Assembly: GCA_946481695.1 (NCBI GenBank)
Contig: CAMLON010000006.1
Span: 3,481 to 67,480, forward strand
Direction: 5' to 3'
From: an uncultured Bartonella sp.
Lineage (GTDB): Bacteria > Pseudomonadota > Alphaproteobacteria > Rhizobiales > Rhizobiaceae
Length of the DNA: 64,000 nucleotides
Shown here piece by piece: positions 56,100-64,000 of the stretch (positions are counted from its first letter, which is position 1; the number at the start of each line of letters is the position of its first letter). The position numbers and the translations under genes were made by a program. Below the pieces are notes generated by a model. The model searched no databases. It was not told where the DNA came from and saw nothing but the letters and a program-made list of their open reading frames with translations.

Positions 56100-56147
56100 G
56101 CTGTCCCCTGTGAAACAAGCTGTCCCCTGTGAAACAGGCTGTCAAAG
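56100..56147 (+). repeat. 19-bp tandem repeat (2.5 copies)
   Basis: gctgtcccctgtgaaacaa (56100-56118), gctgtcccctgtgaaacag (56119-56137) and a partial gctgtcaaag. The gtgaaaca of copy 2 can pair with tgtttcac near 56153-56160, making a possible exbD terminator-like hairpin without a U-tract. Confidence 0.92.
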
Positions 56148-56212
56148 CGGGTTTGTTTCACTTCGGATGGTGTTAAAATCCTGTTCTTGCCAAAAAAATT
56201 GACCTATCTGAC

Positions 56213-56337
56213 GGCAAAATCATTGCTCAAATCAGATGGCAAAAGCATCATGCAAATCTGGCGGCCAAAGCATTGCTCAAATTTGAAAGCAAAATCATCG
56301 CTCAAATCAGATGGCAAAATTATCATTCAAAGGCAGC
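56213..56337 (+). repeat. Five tandem 25-bp repeats
   Basis: Units start at 56213, 56238, 56263, 56288 and 56313 with a ggcaaaatcattgctcaaat-type sequence; the period is exactly 25 bp throughout. Copies differ by a few substitutions, with no insertions or deletions. There is no reading frame or unique spacer. Confidence 0.93.
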
Positions 56338-56456
56338 CCTATTGAATTCTGCGCCTTATTTTTCAAGTGTTATCCTTCGACATTTATAGATTGGTTGGAC
56401 AAGTTCCGTTTTCCGGTTATAAAATTGACCGAACTAAAAATGGAGTCCATTGAAAT

Positions 56457-57371
56457 ATGCCGCGTAATAAAAAATTCGAAGGAGATATGACCGAAGTCGG
56501 TCATATGCGCACGCCTCCTTTCGTCCGGCTTCCCGATATTAATACGTTATTCGAGGAACGGAGCAAACGTTTTGAAGAGCTTGCTCCCACAAGTCCGGTT
56601 AAAGACTATATAGATTTTATGGTGGAATTTACCGGAGCACAGCAATTCGTCTGTAACGAGTTTTCTACAAGCGATATTCCGACAGCCGATCAGGTTCAGG
56701 CACAAAAATTCGTTATGCCGCCGATCGACCGGCAGGCAATTATATCTGCCCCTGTTTTTGACGAGATTGCCAATAGTTTTTTCAAGATTCTCGGCAAAAG
56801 AAAGTTGAAAGGTTCAAGCCTCCTTGCCCTTGAGGATACACAAGCCAATAAGGCAAAATGGCAAAATTGGGCTTCCGATATTATTGCGCACAAATTGCCG
56901 CAGGAAAATTTGGCGCAGCATATTTATGTAACCGGCGCTTTGCAGATTACATTGGCATTGGCTGCTGCAAAACTTGACGCAAAGAAATTGCAGCCTATCG
57001 AAGGCAATCTTTGCCCCTGTTGCGGTGGTACGCATTCGGCTTCGATGATTGTCGGTTGGCCATCTTCGGAAGGTATCCGGTTCTGTTCATGCCTTTATTG
57101 CGGATCCATGTGGCGTTATGTACGCATCAAATGCACGTTTTGCGAAGAAACCAAGGGTATCAGTTTCCGCGAGATAGACGGGGGGCCGGGAACGATACTT
57201 GCGGAGACATGTGATACCTGCAAACGCTATTGCAAACAGATGAATCATCAAAAAGATAGCCATTTCGATGTGTTTGCCGATGATATAGGTTCATTGGCAC
57301 TTGATCTTTTGATGAAAGAGGATGGTACATTCAAAAGAGGTGCATTCAATCCATTTCTGGCGGGTTATTGA
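56457..57371 (+). CDS. fdhE: Formate dehydrogenase accessory protein FdhE
   Basis: A 304-residue cytoplasmic protein needed for maturation of respiratory formate dehydrogenase. The C-terminal half carries four cysteine pairs of rubredoxin type: CPCCGG, CLYCGS, CTFCEE and CDTCKRYCK (residues about 186-260), the iron-binding sites of FdhE. The N-terminal part has RLPDINTLFEERSKRF and VKDYIDFMVEF. The stop overlaps the selA start by 1 nt (TGATG), so they are cotranscribed. It is separated from the formate dehydrogenase gene by the selA-selB-tRNA-selD set. Confidence 0.93.
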   Translation: MPRNKKFEGDMTEVGHMRTPPFVRLPDINTLFEERSKRFEELAPTSPVKDYIDFMVEFTGAQQFVCNEFSTSDIPTADQVQAQKFVMPPIDRQAIISAPVFDEIANSFFKILGKRKLKGSSLLALEDTQANKAKWQNWASDIIAHKLPQENLAQHIYVTGALQITLALAAAKLDAKKLQPIEGNLCPCCGGTHSASMIVGWPSSEGIRFCSCLYCGSMWRYVRIKCTFCEETKGISFREIDGGPGTILAETCDTCKRYCKQMNHQKDSHFDVFADDIGSLALDLLMKEDGTFKRGAFNPFLAGY

Positions 57372-58753
57372 TGGTCGCAGATTTTTCTCTCCTACCTCCG
57401 GTCAACGCAATTCTTGCCGAACAAGCGGCAAAAGAGGCGGAAGCCGAATTCGGGCACAGTGCAACGGTTGATGCTATCAGGGCAACCCTTGCCGACGAGC
57501 GCATTCTCATCAAGGCAGGACGCACACCGCGCACAAGCGCTGTTCTGGCAATGATGGCACTTGAACGGCTTGAGGTGGATGCCCAATCGACCATGCGCGC
57601 CGTGTTCAACCTGACCGGCACAATTTTGCACACCAATTTCGGACGTGCGCAACTTCCGGAAGTTGCAATCCAGAATGCCGTTAATGCCATGCGTAACGCC
57701 GTTTCGCTGGAATATGATCTTGAAAGTGGCGAGCGGGGAGAACGCGACGACCATTTACGCGAATTGATTTGCGAGCTTACCGGTGCGGAAGATGCAACCC
57801 TTGTCAACAATAATGCGGCAGCCGTTCTTCTGGTGTTGAATACGCTAGCAGGTAAACAGGGCGAAAGCATTATTTCGCGTGGCGAACTTATCGAAATTGG
57901 CGGTGCTTTCCGTATGCCCGATATTATGGAAAGTGCCGGCTGCAAGTTGGTGGAAGTGGGAACAACCAATCGCACCCACCTTGCCGATTATGAAAAAGCC
58001 ATCAATGAAGAGACCGCACTTTTATTGAAAGTGCACACATCGAACTATCGTATTGAAGGATTTTCTTCAGCAGTTACCACAAAAGAACTCGCGGCATTGG
58101 CTGCAACGCGTCATATACCTTTGATGGAAGATCTCGGTTCGGGAACGCTCGTCAATCTCGTTAATTTCGGGCTCCCCTATGAACCGACCGTTCAGGATGT
58201 CATCAAAGCGGGCGCGGATATTGTCACTTTTTCCGGCGATAAATTATTGGGCGGCGTCCAGGCCGGTTTTATTATCGGCAAGCAGGAATTGATTGCGCGG
58301 GTCAATAAAAACCCCATGAAACGCTCGCTTCGTGTCGACAAAGTGCGCCTTGCGGCACTGGAAGCGGTTTTGCGTGCTTATCGCAATGAAGAAAAGCGCA
58401 ACACCACAATTCCGACCTTGCGTTATCTTTCACGCAACCAAAGCGATATTGCCCATCAGGCCGCCGATTTATGCGCAAAAATAAGCGAATTTTTTCAACC
58501 GGCTTATCATGTTGAAATCTGCCCGTGTAATAGTCAGGTAGGCTCAGGCGCTATGCCGATGGAAACTTTGCCAAGCTACGGTATTTCGGTAAGTCCTGTT
58601 GACCCGACAAATTCCTTGACGGAACTCGCTTATCGTTTGCGCCAATTGCCAAAGCCCGTTATCGGACGCATGCATGCCAACCGGCTGGTTTTTGATTTAC
58701 GTTGCCTTGATGACACAAACGGTTTTGTTAACAATCTCGATAAATTATCATGA
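57371..58753 (+). CDS. selA: L-seryl-tRNA(Sec) selenium transferase
   Basis: A 460-residue pyridoxal-phosphate enzyme that converts Ser-tRNA-Sec to Sec-tRNA-Sec with selenophosphate. Seen are RTPRTSAVLAMMALERL, NLTGTILHTNFGRAQLP, EYDLESGERGERDDHL, LVNNNAAAVLLVLNTLA, SRGELIEIGGAFRMPDIMES, MEDLGSGTLVNL and the PLP-lysine segment FSGDKLLGGVQAGFIIG (lysine near residue 290). ATG at 57371 overlaps the fdhE stop. It overlaps selB by 4 nt, so fdhE-selA-selB are one operon. Confidence 0.96.
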   Translation: MVADFSLLPPVNAILAEQAAKEAEAEFGHSATVDAIRATLADERILIKAGRTPRTSAVLAMMALERLEVDAQSTMRAVFNLTGTILHTNFGRAQLPEVAIQNAVNAMRNAVSLEYDLESGERGERDDHLRELICELTGAEDATLVNNNAAAVLLVLNTLAGKQGESIISRGELIEIGGAFRMPDIMESAGCKLVEVGTTNRTHLADYEKAINEETALLLKVHTSNYRIEGFSSAVTTKELAALAATRHIPLMEDLGSGTLVNLVNFGLPYEPTVQDVIKAGADIVTFSGDKLLGGVQAGFIIGKQELIARVNKNPMKRSLRVDKVRLAALEAVLRAYRNEEKRNTTIPTLRYLSRNQSDIAHQAADLCAKISEFFQPAYHVEICPCNSQVGSGAMPMETLPSYGISVSPVDPTNSLTELAYRLRQLPKPVIGRMHANRLVFDLRCLDDTNGFVNNLDKLS

Positions 58754-60678
58754 TTATTGGTACTGCCGGTCATATTGACCATGGAAAAACGGCTCTCGTC
58801 AGAGCATTGACAGGCATTGATACAGATCGTCTGCCACAGGAAAAACAACGTGGTATCACAATTGAACTGGGTTTTGCCTATAAGACTTTGAAAAATGGCG
58901 AGCGTATCGGTTTTGTGGATGTTCCGGGGCATGAAAAACTCATCCATACCATGCTGACAGGAGCCGGTAGCATTGATTATGTCATGCTGGTTGTGGCTGC
59001 CGATGACGGTATTATGCCGCAAACGCGCGAGCATTTTGAAATATTGAAGCTTCTGGGGTTAAAACACGGGGTTGTTGTCATCACACGCATCGACCTTGTC
59101 GACAAAGAGCGTGTTGATGCATTGCAAGCGGAATTGCACGAATTTCTCAAAGGTTCGTTTCTTGAAAATGCACCGATTTTTCCCGTGTCGTCACTGACCG
59201 GCGAGGGGATAGCGGCTCTTCGGGAAGAGATAGAAAATGCAGCCCTGCATTTGAAAAAACGTGTTTCCCATGGGCGTTTCCGCCATGCAATCGACCGCTG
59301 TTTTGTGCTTTCCGGTGCGGGGACTGTGGTGACGGGAACCGTGCTTTCAGGTGAAGCATCGACCAATGATCTTATGGTGATTGCACCCAATCATCTGCCA
59401 GCGCGATTACGGTCTATCCATGTACAGGATGAAGTTTCCGAAAAGGCAAGAACGGGCGACAGGGCAGCACTCAATATTGTTGGTGACGCAATCAACAAGG
59501 ATAAAGTTAAACGGGGTATGATGGTTATTGACCCGTTTCTTGATAAGCCAAGTCAAAGGTTCGATGTTCGTCTCACCATTCTTTCATCTGAACCGAAACC
59601 TTTGAAACAATGGTTTCCTGTTCACTTGCACCATGGTTCATTGGAAACCAATGCCCGTCTTGTATTTTTGTTGCAAGACACAATGAAAGCCGGTGAAACC
59701 GCTTATGTGCAGATTATTTCCGATAAAGCTGTGATTGCCGCAAGCGGCGACCGTTTTGTTATTCGGGATACATCGGCAAGCCGTACAATTGGTGGCGGTA
59801 TTATTCTTGACCCGCTGGCACCGGAACGCCACCGTCGCTCACCTGAGCGTTTCAAATTTCTTGCCGCAATGGAAAATGAAGATCATCTTCAAGCTTTGTC
59901 GGCAATTCTGGCATTGCCACCTTATGGCATTGACTGGCTTTATTTTTGTCGTGCGCGTAACCTGTCTGAAGTCGAGGCGGCCAAACTTCTTTCGAGTGGA
60001 AATTTTGTTGTTCTCGAACATGGTCAAGACCGGTTTGTTATGGAACAACAACAAGAACAACGCCTGCAAAAGGCGATTGTCGATTATCTTGTTGAATTTC
60101 ATAAAAACGAGCCTGATCTTTTCGGTGTCGGCCTTGAAAAGCTGCGGCGTGACGTTGCCCGCGAAATTCGTGCCCCTTATTTTCGTGATCTGTTACAGAA
60201 CGAAATTGATAAAGGCCGGTTGAAAATTCGCGGTGCCTGGGTTGGCCTTGCCGGTCATGAAGCCAAATTATCGCCTGAAGATGAAGCAATCTGGCAACGT
60301 GTCTATAAAGTTCTGAAAGGTGAAGAACGTTTTCGCCCGCCGCGTACGCGCGATTTTGCGCAAGACCTCGCAATTGACGAAAATCATATGCGGCAAATCC
60401 TTAAATCATGCGCACGAATGGGGCGTGTCTATGAAGTGGCGCAAGACTATTTCTTCCCGCGTGAAGTGCTGGCTGAAATTATTATGATTATGCGGGACAT
60501 CGCCGAAAAAAAAGAAAAGCACGAATTTATCGCCGCCGATTTGCGTGACCGGCTGAATAACGGCCGCAAGGTTTCCATTTTTCTGCTGGAATTTTTTGAT
60601 CGCCACGGTGTGACAATCAGAAAGGGCGACATAAGGCGGTTAAATCCGCATCGGCTTGACCTGTTTGCCGATAGTTAG
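58750..60678 (+). CDS. selB: Selenocysteine-specific elongation factor SelB
   Basis: A 642-residue GTPase, specialised EF-Tu that brings Sec-tRNA-Sec to UGA codons followed by a SECIS hairpin. G1 motif GHIDHGKT is at residues 7-14, G3 is DVPGHEKL near 57-64, G4 is TRID in place of the usual NKxD, and SSLTGEG gives G5. EF-Tu domains 2 and 3 follow, then winged-helix repeats (about 370-642) that bind SECIS RNA. Stop is close to the tRNA-Sec gene. Start ATG 58750 overlaps selA. Confidence 0.95.
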   Translation: MIIGTAGHIDHGKTALVRALTGIDTDRLPQEKQRGITIELGFAYKTLKNGERIGFVDVPGHEKLIHTMLTGAGSIDYVMLVVAADDGIMPQTREHFEILKLLGLKHGVVVITRIDLVDKERVDALQAELHEFLKGSFLENAPIFPVSSLTGEGIAALREEIENAALHLKKRVSHGRFRHAIDRCFVLSGAGTVVTGTVLSGEASTNDLMVIAPNHLPARLRSIHVQDEVSEKARTGDRAALNIVGDAINKDKVKRGMMVIDPFLDKPSQRFDVRLTILSSEPKPLKQWFPVHLHHGSLETNARLVFLLQDTMKAGETAYVQIISDKAVIAASGDRFVIRDTSASRTIGGGIILDPLAPERHRRSPERFKFLAAMENEDHLQALSAILALPPYGIDWLYFCRARNLSEVEAAKLLSSGNFVVLEHGQDRFVMEQQQEQRLQKAIVDYLVEFHKNEPDLFGVGLEKLRRDVAREIRAPYFRDLLQNEIDKGRLKIRGAWVGLAGHEAKLSPEDEAIWQRVYKVLKGEERFRPPRTRDFAQDLAIDENHMRQILKSCARMGRVYEVAQDYFFPREVLAEIIMIMRDIAEKKEKHEFIAADLRDRLNNGRKVSIFLLEFFDRHGVTIRKGDIRRLNPHRLDLFADS

Positions 60679-60715
60679 GCTTGCAGTTTTTGCCTAAAAG
60701 CCGCATAAGACATTC

Positions 60716-60811
60716 GGAAGGGCTTTTCATCCGGTGATGGATGCGGCCTTCAAAGCCGTAAGGGGCCGTGAGACGGTCTTTTATGGGTTCGACTCCCATG
60801 CTCTTCCGCCA
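60716..60811 (+). tRNA. selC: tRNA-Sec (anticodon UCA)
   Basis: A 96-nt tRNA with an 8-bp acceptor stem GGAAGGGC / GCTCTTCC and encoded G-CCA end, a D-arm, anticodon stem CGGC-ct-TCA-aa-GCCG with anticodon TCA, a long variable arm GGGGCCGT..ACGGTCTT, and a TGGG-TTCGACT-CCCA arm. The 8-bp acceptor stem, UCA anticodon and large extra arm are the marks of bacterial tRNA-Sec. It lies 37 nt after selB. Confidence 0.94.
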
Positions 60812-61210
60812 ATTGTTTTCAATTGAATGATGTCCGGTTGAAGCCCATCGCTTATCATCACTATTCCCGAACTGTTTTATTGCCTTGGCACGTCAAGTGT
60901 CGGGAAAGGCATAAGCCATTGAGCGTCGGGAACAAGAAAACTAACGGGCGTTAGAGACGTTTTCGGCCAAGTTTGTCTTCTGTAAAACAGGATTCATCAT
61001 TATAGTTTTTTGAAATTGGCAGGATATGTGTCCGCAAAGTTCTGGAAGCTTGTAATCAGCAAAAATTGGTCTGCCATTAACGGGGAAATAAAAAGGGTAA
61101 GTAACAACCGAAAAGACCGGTAAAAACCCTTATTAATGCGAGCAAAACAAAAAAGACGGGCAATAGCCCGTCTGATTTGATGAATCTCATAGAGTGGCTC
61201 AGGGAGTGGC
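60812..61210. other. Spacer between tRNA-Sec and the DUF4167 gene
   Basis: About 400 bp. It contains the minus-strand terminator of the DUF4167 gene at 61149-61176 and a 12-bp tandem duplication at its right edge; otherwise nothing I can support. Confidence 0.6.
61149..61178 (-). terminator. Rho-independent terminator after the DUF4167 gene
   Basis: On the minus strand AGACGGGC(tatt)GCCCGTCT followed by TTTTTGTTTTG. Confidence 0.9.
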
Positions 61211-61215
61211 TCAGG
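61192..61215 (-). repeat. 12-bp duplication spanning the DUF4167 stop codon
   Basis: gagtggctcagg is repeated exactly at 61192-61203 and 61204-61215. The second (upstream on the minus strand) includes the stop codon, so an identical in-frame TGA occurs again 12 nt later. Confidence 0.9.
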
Positions 61216-61870
61216 CTTCTTCTTCAGCCTTTTCCACTTTCGGTTTTGTCGTGCGTCTGCGACGCGGTTTCTTTTCAACAACCTCTTCGGCTGCAACCGG
61301 TTTTTCAACCGTCTCTTCAGAAGCTTCCGCTTTTTCTTTTACTTGCTCTTCGGCCTCGTTTTCACCGCCATCGGAACGACTTGACGGTGTGCTGCGACGA
61401 CGTGGTGCACGACGGGGTTTCTTGAGTTCTACAACCTTACCGACTTCGTCTGAATCCTCGGCAAGAGCGACTTCAGCAGGAACACCCTGAATTTCCGGTT
61501 GCGGGCCACTTCCTGCGGCTTCATGCTCTTCATTCAGTTCCAAAGAAACGACCGGTGTATTCTCGTCCTCTTCATCGTCATCAATCAGTTCTTCACGCTG
61601 GATCGGTTGCGGCATTTGTGCCTGTGCTGCCAGAATGATGCGGACATAATGTTCGGCATGTTGCAGGTAATTTTCTGCCATCACCCTATCACCGGCAGCC
61701 TGCGCATCGCGAGCCAAAGCAGTATATTTATCTGCTATATGTTGTGCATTACCACGAATTTTTACATCCGGACCGTTACTTTCATAATTGCGTGAAAGAG
61801 GATTTGGACCGCGACGATTATTATTGTTATTATTGCGTCCACGGATGCGCCTATTTTGTTGTGGCCTCAT
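61211..61870 (-). CDS. DUF4167 domain-containing protein
   Basis: A 219-residue protein. The N-terminus is a basic, asparagine-rich MRPQQNRRIRGRNNNNNNRRG, followed by the DUF4167 core PLSRNYESNGPDVKIRGNAQHI, ADKYTALARDAQAAGDRVMAENYLQHAEHYVRI (residues about 25-80). The rest is acidic then lysine/arginine-rich (KPRRAPRRRS and KKPRRRRTTKPK). Composition suggests RNA or DNA contact, but the function is unknown. It is a Rhizobiales core gene here placed between tRNA-Sec and selD, on the same strand as selD. Confidence 0.88.
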   Translation of the reverse strand: MRPQQNRRIRGRNNNNNNRRGPNPLSRNYESNGPDVKIRGNAQHIADKYTALARDAQAAGDRVMAENYLQHAEHYVRIILAAQAQMPQPIQREELIDDDEEDENTPVVSLELNEEHEAAGSGPQPEIQGVPAEVALAEDSDEVGKVVELKKPRRAPRRRSTPSSRSDGGENEAEEQVKEKAEASEETVEKPVAAEEVVEKKPRRRRTTKPKVEKAEEEA

Positions 61871-62242
61871 AATGATCTCTTTAAGAATATGTTTTATCTA
61901 ATTTTATTCAGTTGATTTTCAGACAAGAATATTATGGCGTTCGCGCCAATATCCGTTTTTGATTATGCTTGTTGACAAGCCATCAAGCTCAAATCAATTT
62001 TTTGAAAATCTCAAAAAGCCTATGGATACGACTCCAACAGCTATGTTCCACGACGATTTATTTGATATCCGGCAAATTAGCGTTCTTCAACCAAATTGCC
62101 AAGCATTTTTTTTAAAAATCATCATCTTATTCAAATGAAAAGAGAAATTCGTTTGTGAAATTTGTTCATATCATCGAATTAACGATCATTCGGGCGGGTA
62201 TTGACAATTGCCAACCCGCCCGTTTGTGAAAAACCACTCGAA
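61871..62242. other. Spacer between selD and the DUF4167 gene
   Basis: About 370 bp with one inverted repeat at 62191-62222 and no gene I can see. Confidence 0.6.
62191..62222. terminator. Inverted repeat downstream of selD
   Basis: CGGGCGGGT and ACCCGCCCG form a 9-bp G/C-rich stem, 20 nt beyond the selD stop. There is no U-tract on the minus strand, so it is a stable hairpin but an atypical terminator. Confidence 0.5.
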
Positions 62243-63286
62243 TCACTCTTCGATCACAACCTTTGGAGTGCCACTGCGCACTTCGCCGATAATGGTGGAA
62301 AGCGGATAGCCCTGGCTTTTGGCATAGGCAACGATCGACTGTGCTTTCTCAGGCGAGATTGACACAAGAAGGCCACCGGACGTTTGCGGATCGGTCAACA
62401 AAAAGCGTTTATAGTCAGGATAATTTTCCGGCAATACAATGTGTTCGCCATAGCTATCCCAATTGCGACGTGAAGCACCGGTAAAGCAACCGTCTTTGGC
62501 TAGCGTTTCGGCCTCGGTGAGAAAGGGAATTTTCGAATAATTTATGGCAATCTCGACATTGGAGCCTTGTGCCATTTCAAGGCTATGGCCTAAAATTCCG
62601 AAACCGGTTACATCCGTTAACGCGTGAACATCCGGATTTTTTCCGAGTTCTGTGCCGATTTTATTGAGAAGCGTCATTGACGCAATCATTTCCTGATAGG
62701 CTTTGTCAGAAAGTTTTCCGGTTTTGAATGCATGCGAATAAACGCCGACGCCGATACCTTTCATGAGTACCAGTTTATCGCCCGCATGGGCGCGGGCATT
62801 CAATTTGATCTCGCTTTTTTTGCAAATGCCGATAACTGCCAAGCCATAGACCGGTTCGGGATTGTCGATCGAATGGCCGCCGGCGACAGCAATTCCGGCT
62901 TCGGCCGCTTTTTGTCGCCCGCCTTTTAAAATCTCCCCGACAATTGCCGGATCAATTTTGTCAACCGGCATGCCAAGGATTGCGAGCGACATGATAGGCT
63001 TTCCGCCCATGGCATAAACGTCGGAAATAGCATTGGTCGCAGCAATTTGGCCAAATGTGACGGGATCATCCACCATCGGCATGAAAAAGTCTGTGGTAGC
63101 AATAACACAAGTACCGTCGTCAAGCTCATAAATAGCAGCGTCGTCACTTGTTTCGGTTCCTACCAATAGATGTTCAAATGGTCCATACTCCGGCTGGTTT
63201 TTCAGCATTTTCTGCAAAACGGAGGGTGCCAGTTTACAACCGCAACCCCCACCGTGAGCAAGACTTGTCAAACGGAAGGGTGTCAT
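62243..63286 (-). CDS. selD: Selenide, water dikinase (selenophosphate synthetase)
   Basis: A 347-residue enzyme making selenophosphate from selenide and ATP for Sec-tRNA synthesis. The active site HGGGCGCK is at residues 11-18; the catalytic position is Cys15 (not selenocysteine) with Lys18. [30 protein letters not shown] is the metal-binding region, [14 protein letters not shown] and [16 protein letters not shown] follow. AGAGGA precedes ATG 63284-63286; an overlapping TTG is rejected. It is divergent from the formate dehydrogenase gene across a 383-bp spacer. Confidence 0.96.
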   Translation of the reverse strand: MTPFRLTSLAHGGGCGCKLAPSVLQKMLKNQPEYGPFEHLLVGTETSDDAAIYELDDGTCVIATTDFFMPMVDDPVTFGQIAATNAISDVYAMGGKPIMSLAILGMPVDKIDPAIVGEILKGGRQKAAEAGIAVAGGHSIDNPEPVYGLAVIGICKKSEIKLNARAHAGDKLVLMKGIGVGVYSHAFKTGKLSDKAYQEMIASMTLLNKIGTELGKNPDVHALTDVTGFGILGHSLEMAQGSNVEIAINYSKIPFLTEAETLAKDGCFTGASRRNWDSYGEHIVLPENYPDYKRFLLTDPQTSGGLLVSISPEKAQSIVAYAKSQGYPLSTIIGEVRSGTPKVVIEE

Positions 63287-63669
63287 CAAAATATCCTCTT
63301 AATTATTCATTTTCCCGCGGATACCAGTTTATATCCGGTGGTAAGCCAATGTTACCATTTGTCAAACCTGCGTGCAATGCAGCGCTTCTTCATCCCTGAT
63401 CGTTCGTCAGATCGTTCGCCAGATCGTTGACCAGACGTTAATTGTGTTCACAATAACGCGACTGTCATAGAAAAGCCGATTGCATTATCGGTTTTTGCGA
63501 CACATATCGAAATATTGTAGATGATCTCACCCGACCGGCAGACATCCGCTCATGTTCTAACAGAGCGTTGTTTGGACTTTTTCAAAGCAGGATTGGTTGC
63601 TTTGGAACAATTGTTGATTTACAATTGTGAGCTTGTGGGATGATCGAAAAATACTAGAGGAAAGCCCGT
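63287..63669. other. Divergent spacer between selD and the formate dehydrogenase gene
   Basis: About 380 bp expected to hold promoters for both flanking genes. It contains a 12-bp tandem repeat at 63399-63434. I cannot assign a convincing regulator site. Confidence 0.6.
63399..63434 (+). repeat. 12-bp tandem repeat (3 copies)
   Basis: atcgttcgtcag, atcgttcgccag and atcgttgaccag follow each other directly at about 63399-63434, with a weaker acgttaat start after them. Confidence 0.88.
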
Positions 63670-64000
63670 ATGAATATAGAAATTTCGCGTCGCGCCTTTT
63701 TAAAGGGTGCTGGTGCGGGTGTCGGCGCAACAGCCTTGGGGGCACTCGGCTTTAGTGAAGCCGAGGCGACCGTTGTTTCGGCGATAAAGCCTTTCAGGTT
63801 GGCTTCAACAACCCAGACCCGACAAACCTGTACTTATTGTTCGGTTGCTTGCGGCATTATCCTTTATTCAAAAGGATCAATGAAAGACGGCACAGCAAAA
63901 GTTATTCACGTCGAGGGTGATGTTGACCACCCGACCAATCATGGAACTCTGTGCCCGAAAGGTGCAGCCCTTCTTGATACAATCCATTCAAAGAACCGTT
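63670..64000 (+). CDS. Formate dehydrogenase alpha subunit, N-terminal part (FdnG/FdoG-like, cut by window)
   Basis: The first 110 codons of a large molybdopterin oxidoreductase. A twin-arginine signal (SRRAFLKG, arginines at 7 and 8) directs folded export. CTYCSVACG with cysteines at 54, 57 and 61, and GTLCPKGAA with a fourth cysteine near 97, ligate the [4Fe-4S] cluster. Sequence and the neighbouring fdhE and sel genes point to the formate dehydrogenase-N/O type. In that family the selenocysteine UGA lies near residue 196, beyond this window, so the Sec codon and SECIS are not seen. GAGG lies 9 nt before the ATG. Confidence 0.9.
   Translation, partial: MNIEISRRAFLKGAGAGVGATALGALGFSEAEATVVSAIKPFRLASTTQTRQTCTYCSVACGIILYSKGSMKDGTAKVIHVEGDVDHPTNHGTLCPKGAALLDTIHSKNR

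Larger units (their letters stand above)
56095..56456. other. Spacer after exbD, dominated by tandem repeats
   Basis: About 360 bp, of which 56100-56147 and 56213-56337 are two distinct tandem arrays (listed separately). The rest includes the region just before fdhE with no clear promoter. No gene. Confidence 0.75.

Noticed and set aside
62191..62222. SECIS element
   Set aside because: The hairpin is outside any gene, downstream of selD; bacterial SECIS hairpins lie just after the UGA inside the coding sequence, which here would be beyond the window.
1..64000. Insertion sequences, prophage or integrases
   Set aside because: No transposase, integrase or phage structural protein motif was found on either strand.

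Overview
The window looks like a chromosomal segment of an alphaproteobacterium of the order Rhizobiales (Hyphomicrobiales), most like the Brucella/Bartonella branch. The pointers are the gene families (GapR/DUF2312, DUF1036, DUF1465, DUF4164, DUF4167, DUF1013/TrcR, an Omp2-type porin), the order tkt-gap-pgk, and the ruvCAB, ybgC and tol-pal genes. Base composition is moderate (mid-40s % G+C by eye), higher than I would expect for blood-borne Bartonella and closer to the insect-gut lineages. No insertion sequence, prophage, CRISPR array or integrase is visible. Genus-level placement is inference.

Layout. 1-5.6 kb: an M48 lipoprotein protease (cut by the window edge), thiamine pyrophosphokinase, a glycine-zipper lipoprotein, the ABC-F ATPase Uup, GapR and an N-formylglutamate amidohydrolase. 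5.7-14.7 kb: central carbon metabolism: pyruvate kinase, then transketolase, GAPDH, phosphoglycerate kinase and class I aldolase, with zapA and a DUF4164 coiled-coil gene divergent from tkt. 15-18.2 kb: a porin, a 1.3-kb gene-free stretch with four copies of a ~92-bp repeat, and an orphan solute-binding protein. 18.3-21.6 kb: ybgC, ruvBAC and a DUF1465/RcdA-type gene on the minus strand. 21.9-31.2 kb: an OpgC-type membrane protein, a ThiE-like protein, a Sel1-repeat protein, EF-P, an inositol-phosphatase family protein, an FAD oxidoreductase, an ABC exporter, L31 and YebC. 31.3-39.3 kb: a YmdB-type phosphoesterase, 5-formyl-THF cyclo-ligase with a probable 6S RNA upstream, a TPR protein, L36, PurK/PurE, two small DUF465 proteins, a quinone oxidoreductase and TrcR. 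40-52 kb: the cell-envelope block tolQRAB-pal-cpoB followed by tilS, ftsH, glmM and an outer-membrane beta-barrel protein. 52-56 kb: a membrane-protein/DUF883 pair, a glycerate 2-kinase family gene and exbBD.

56.4-64 kb holds a complete selenocysteine decoding set: fdhE, selA, selB, tRNA-Sec (UCA) and selD. It leads into the start of a TAT-exported, iron-sulfur formate dehydrogenase alpha subunit that runs off the right edge. These genes form one functional module: SelD makes selenophosphate, SelA converts Ser-tRNA-Sec to Sec-tRNA-Sec, SelB delivers it at UGA, and FdhE matures the formate dehydrogenase that is the likely selenoprotein client.

Two larger patterns stand out. First, inverting the block from roughly 17-18 kb to roughly 39.5 kb would put ybgC directly in front of tolQ in the same orientation and restore a ruvCAB-ybgC-tolQRAB order. 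The left edge of that block lies close to the 92-bp repeat array. Second, many spacers carry short tandem duplications of unrelated sequence (periods 12, 15, 17, 19, 20, 21, 25, 30 and about 92 bp).
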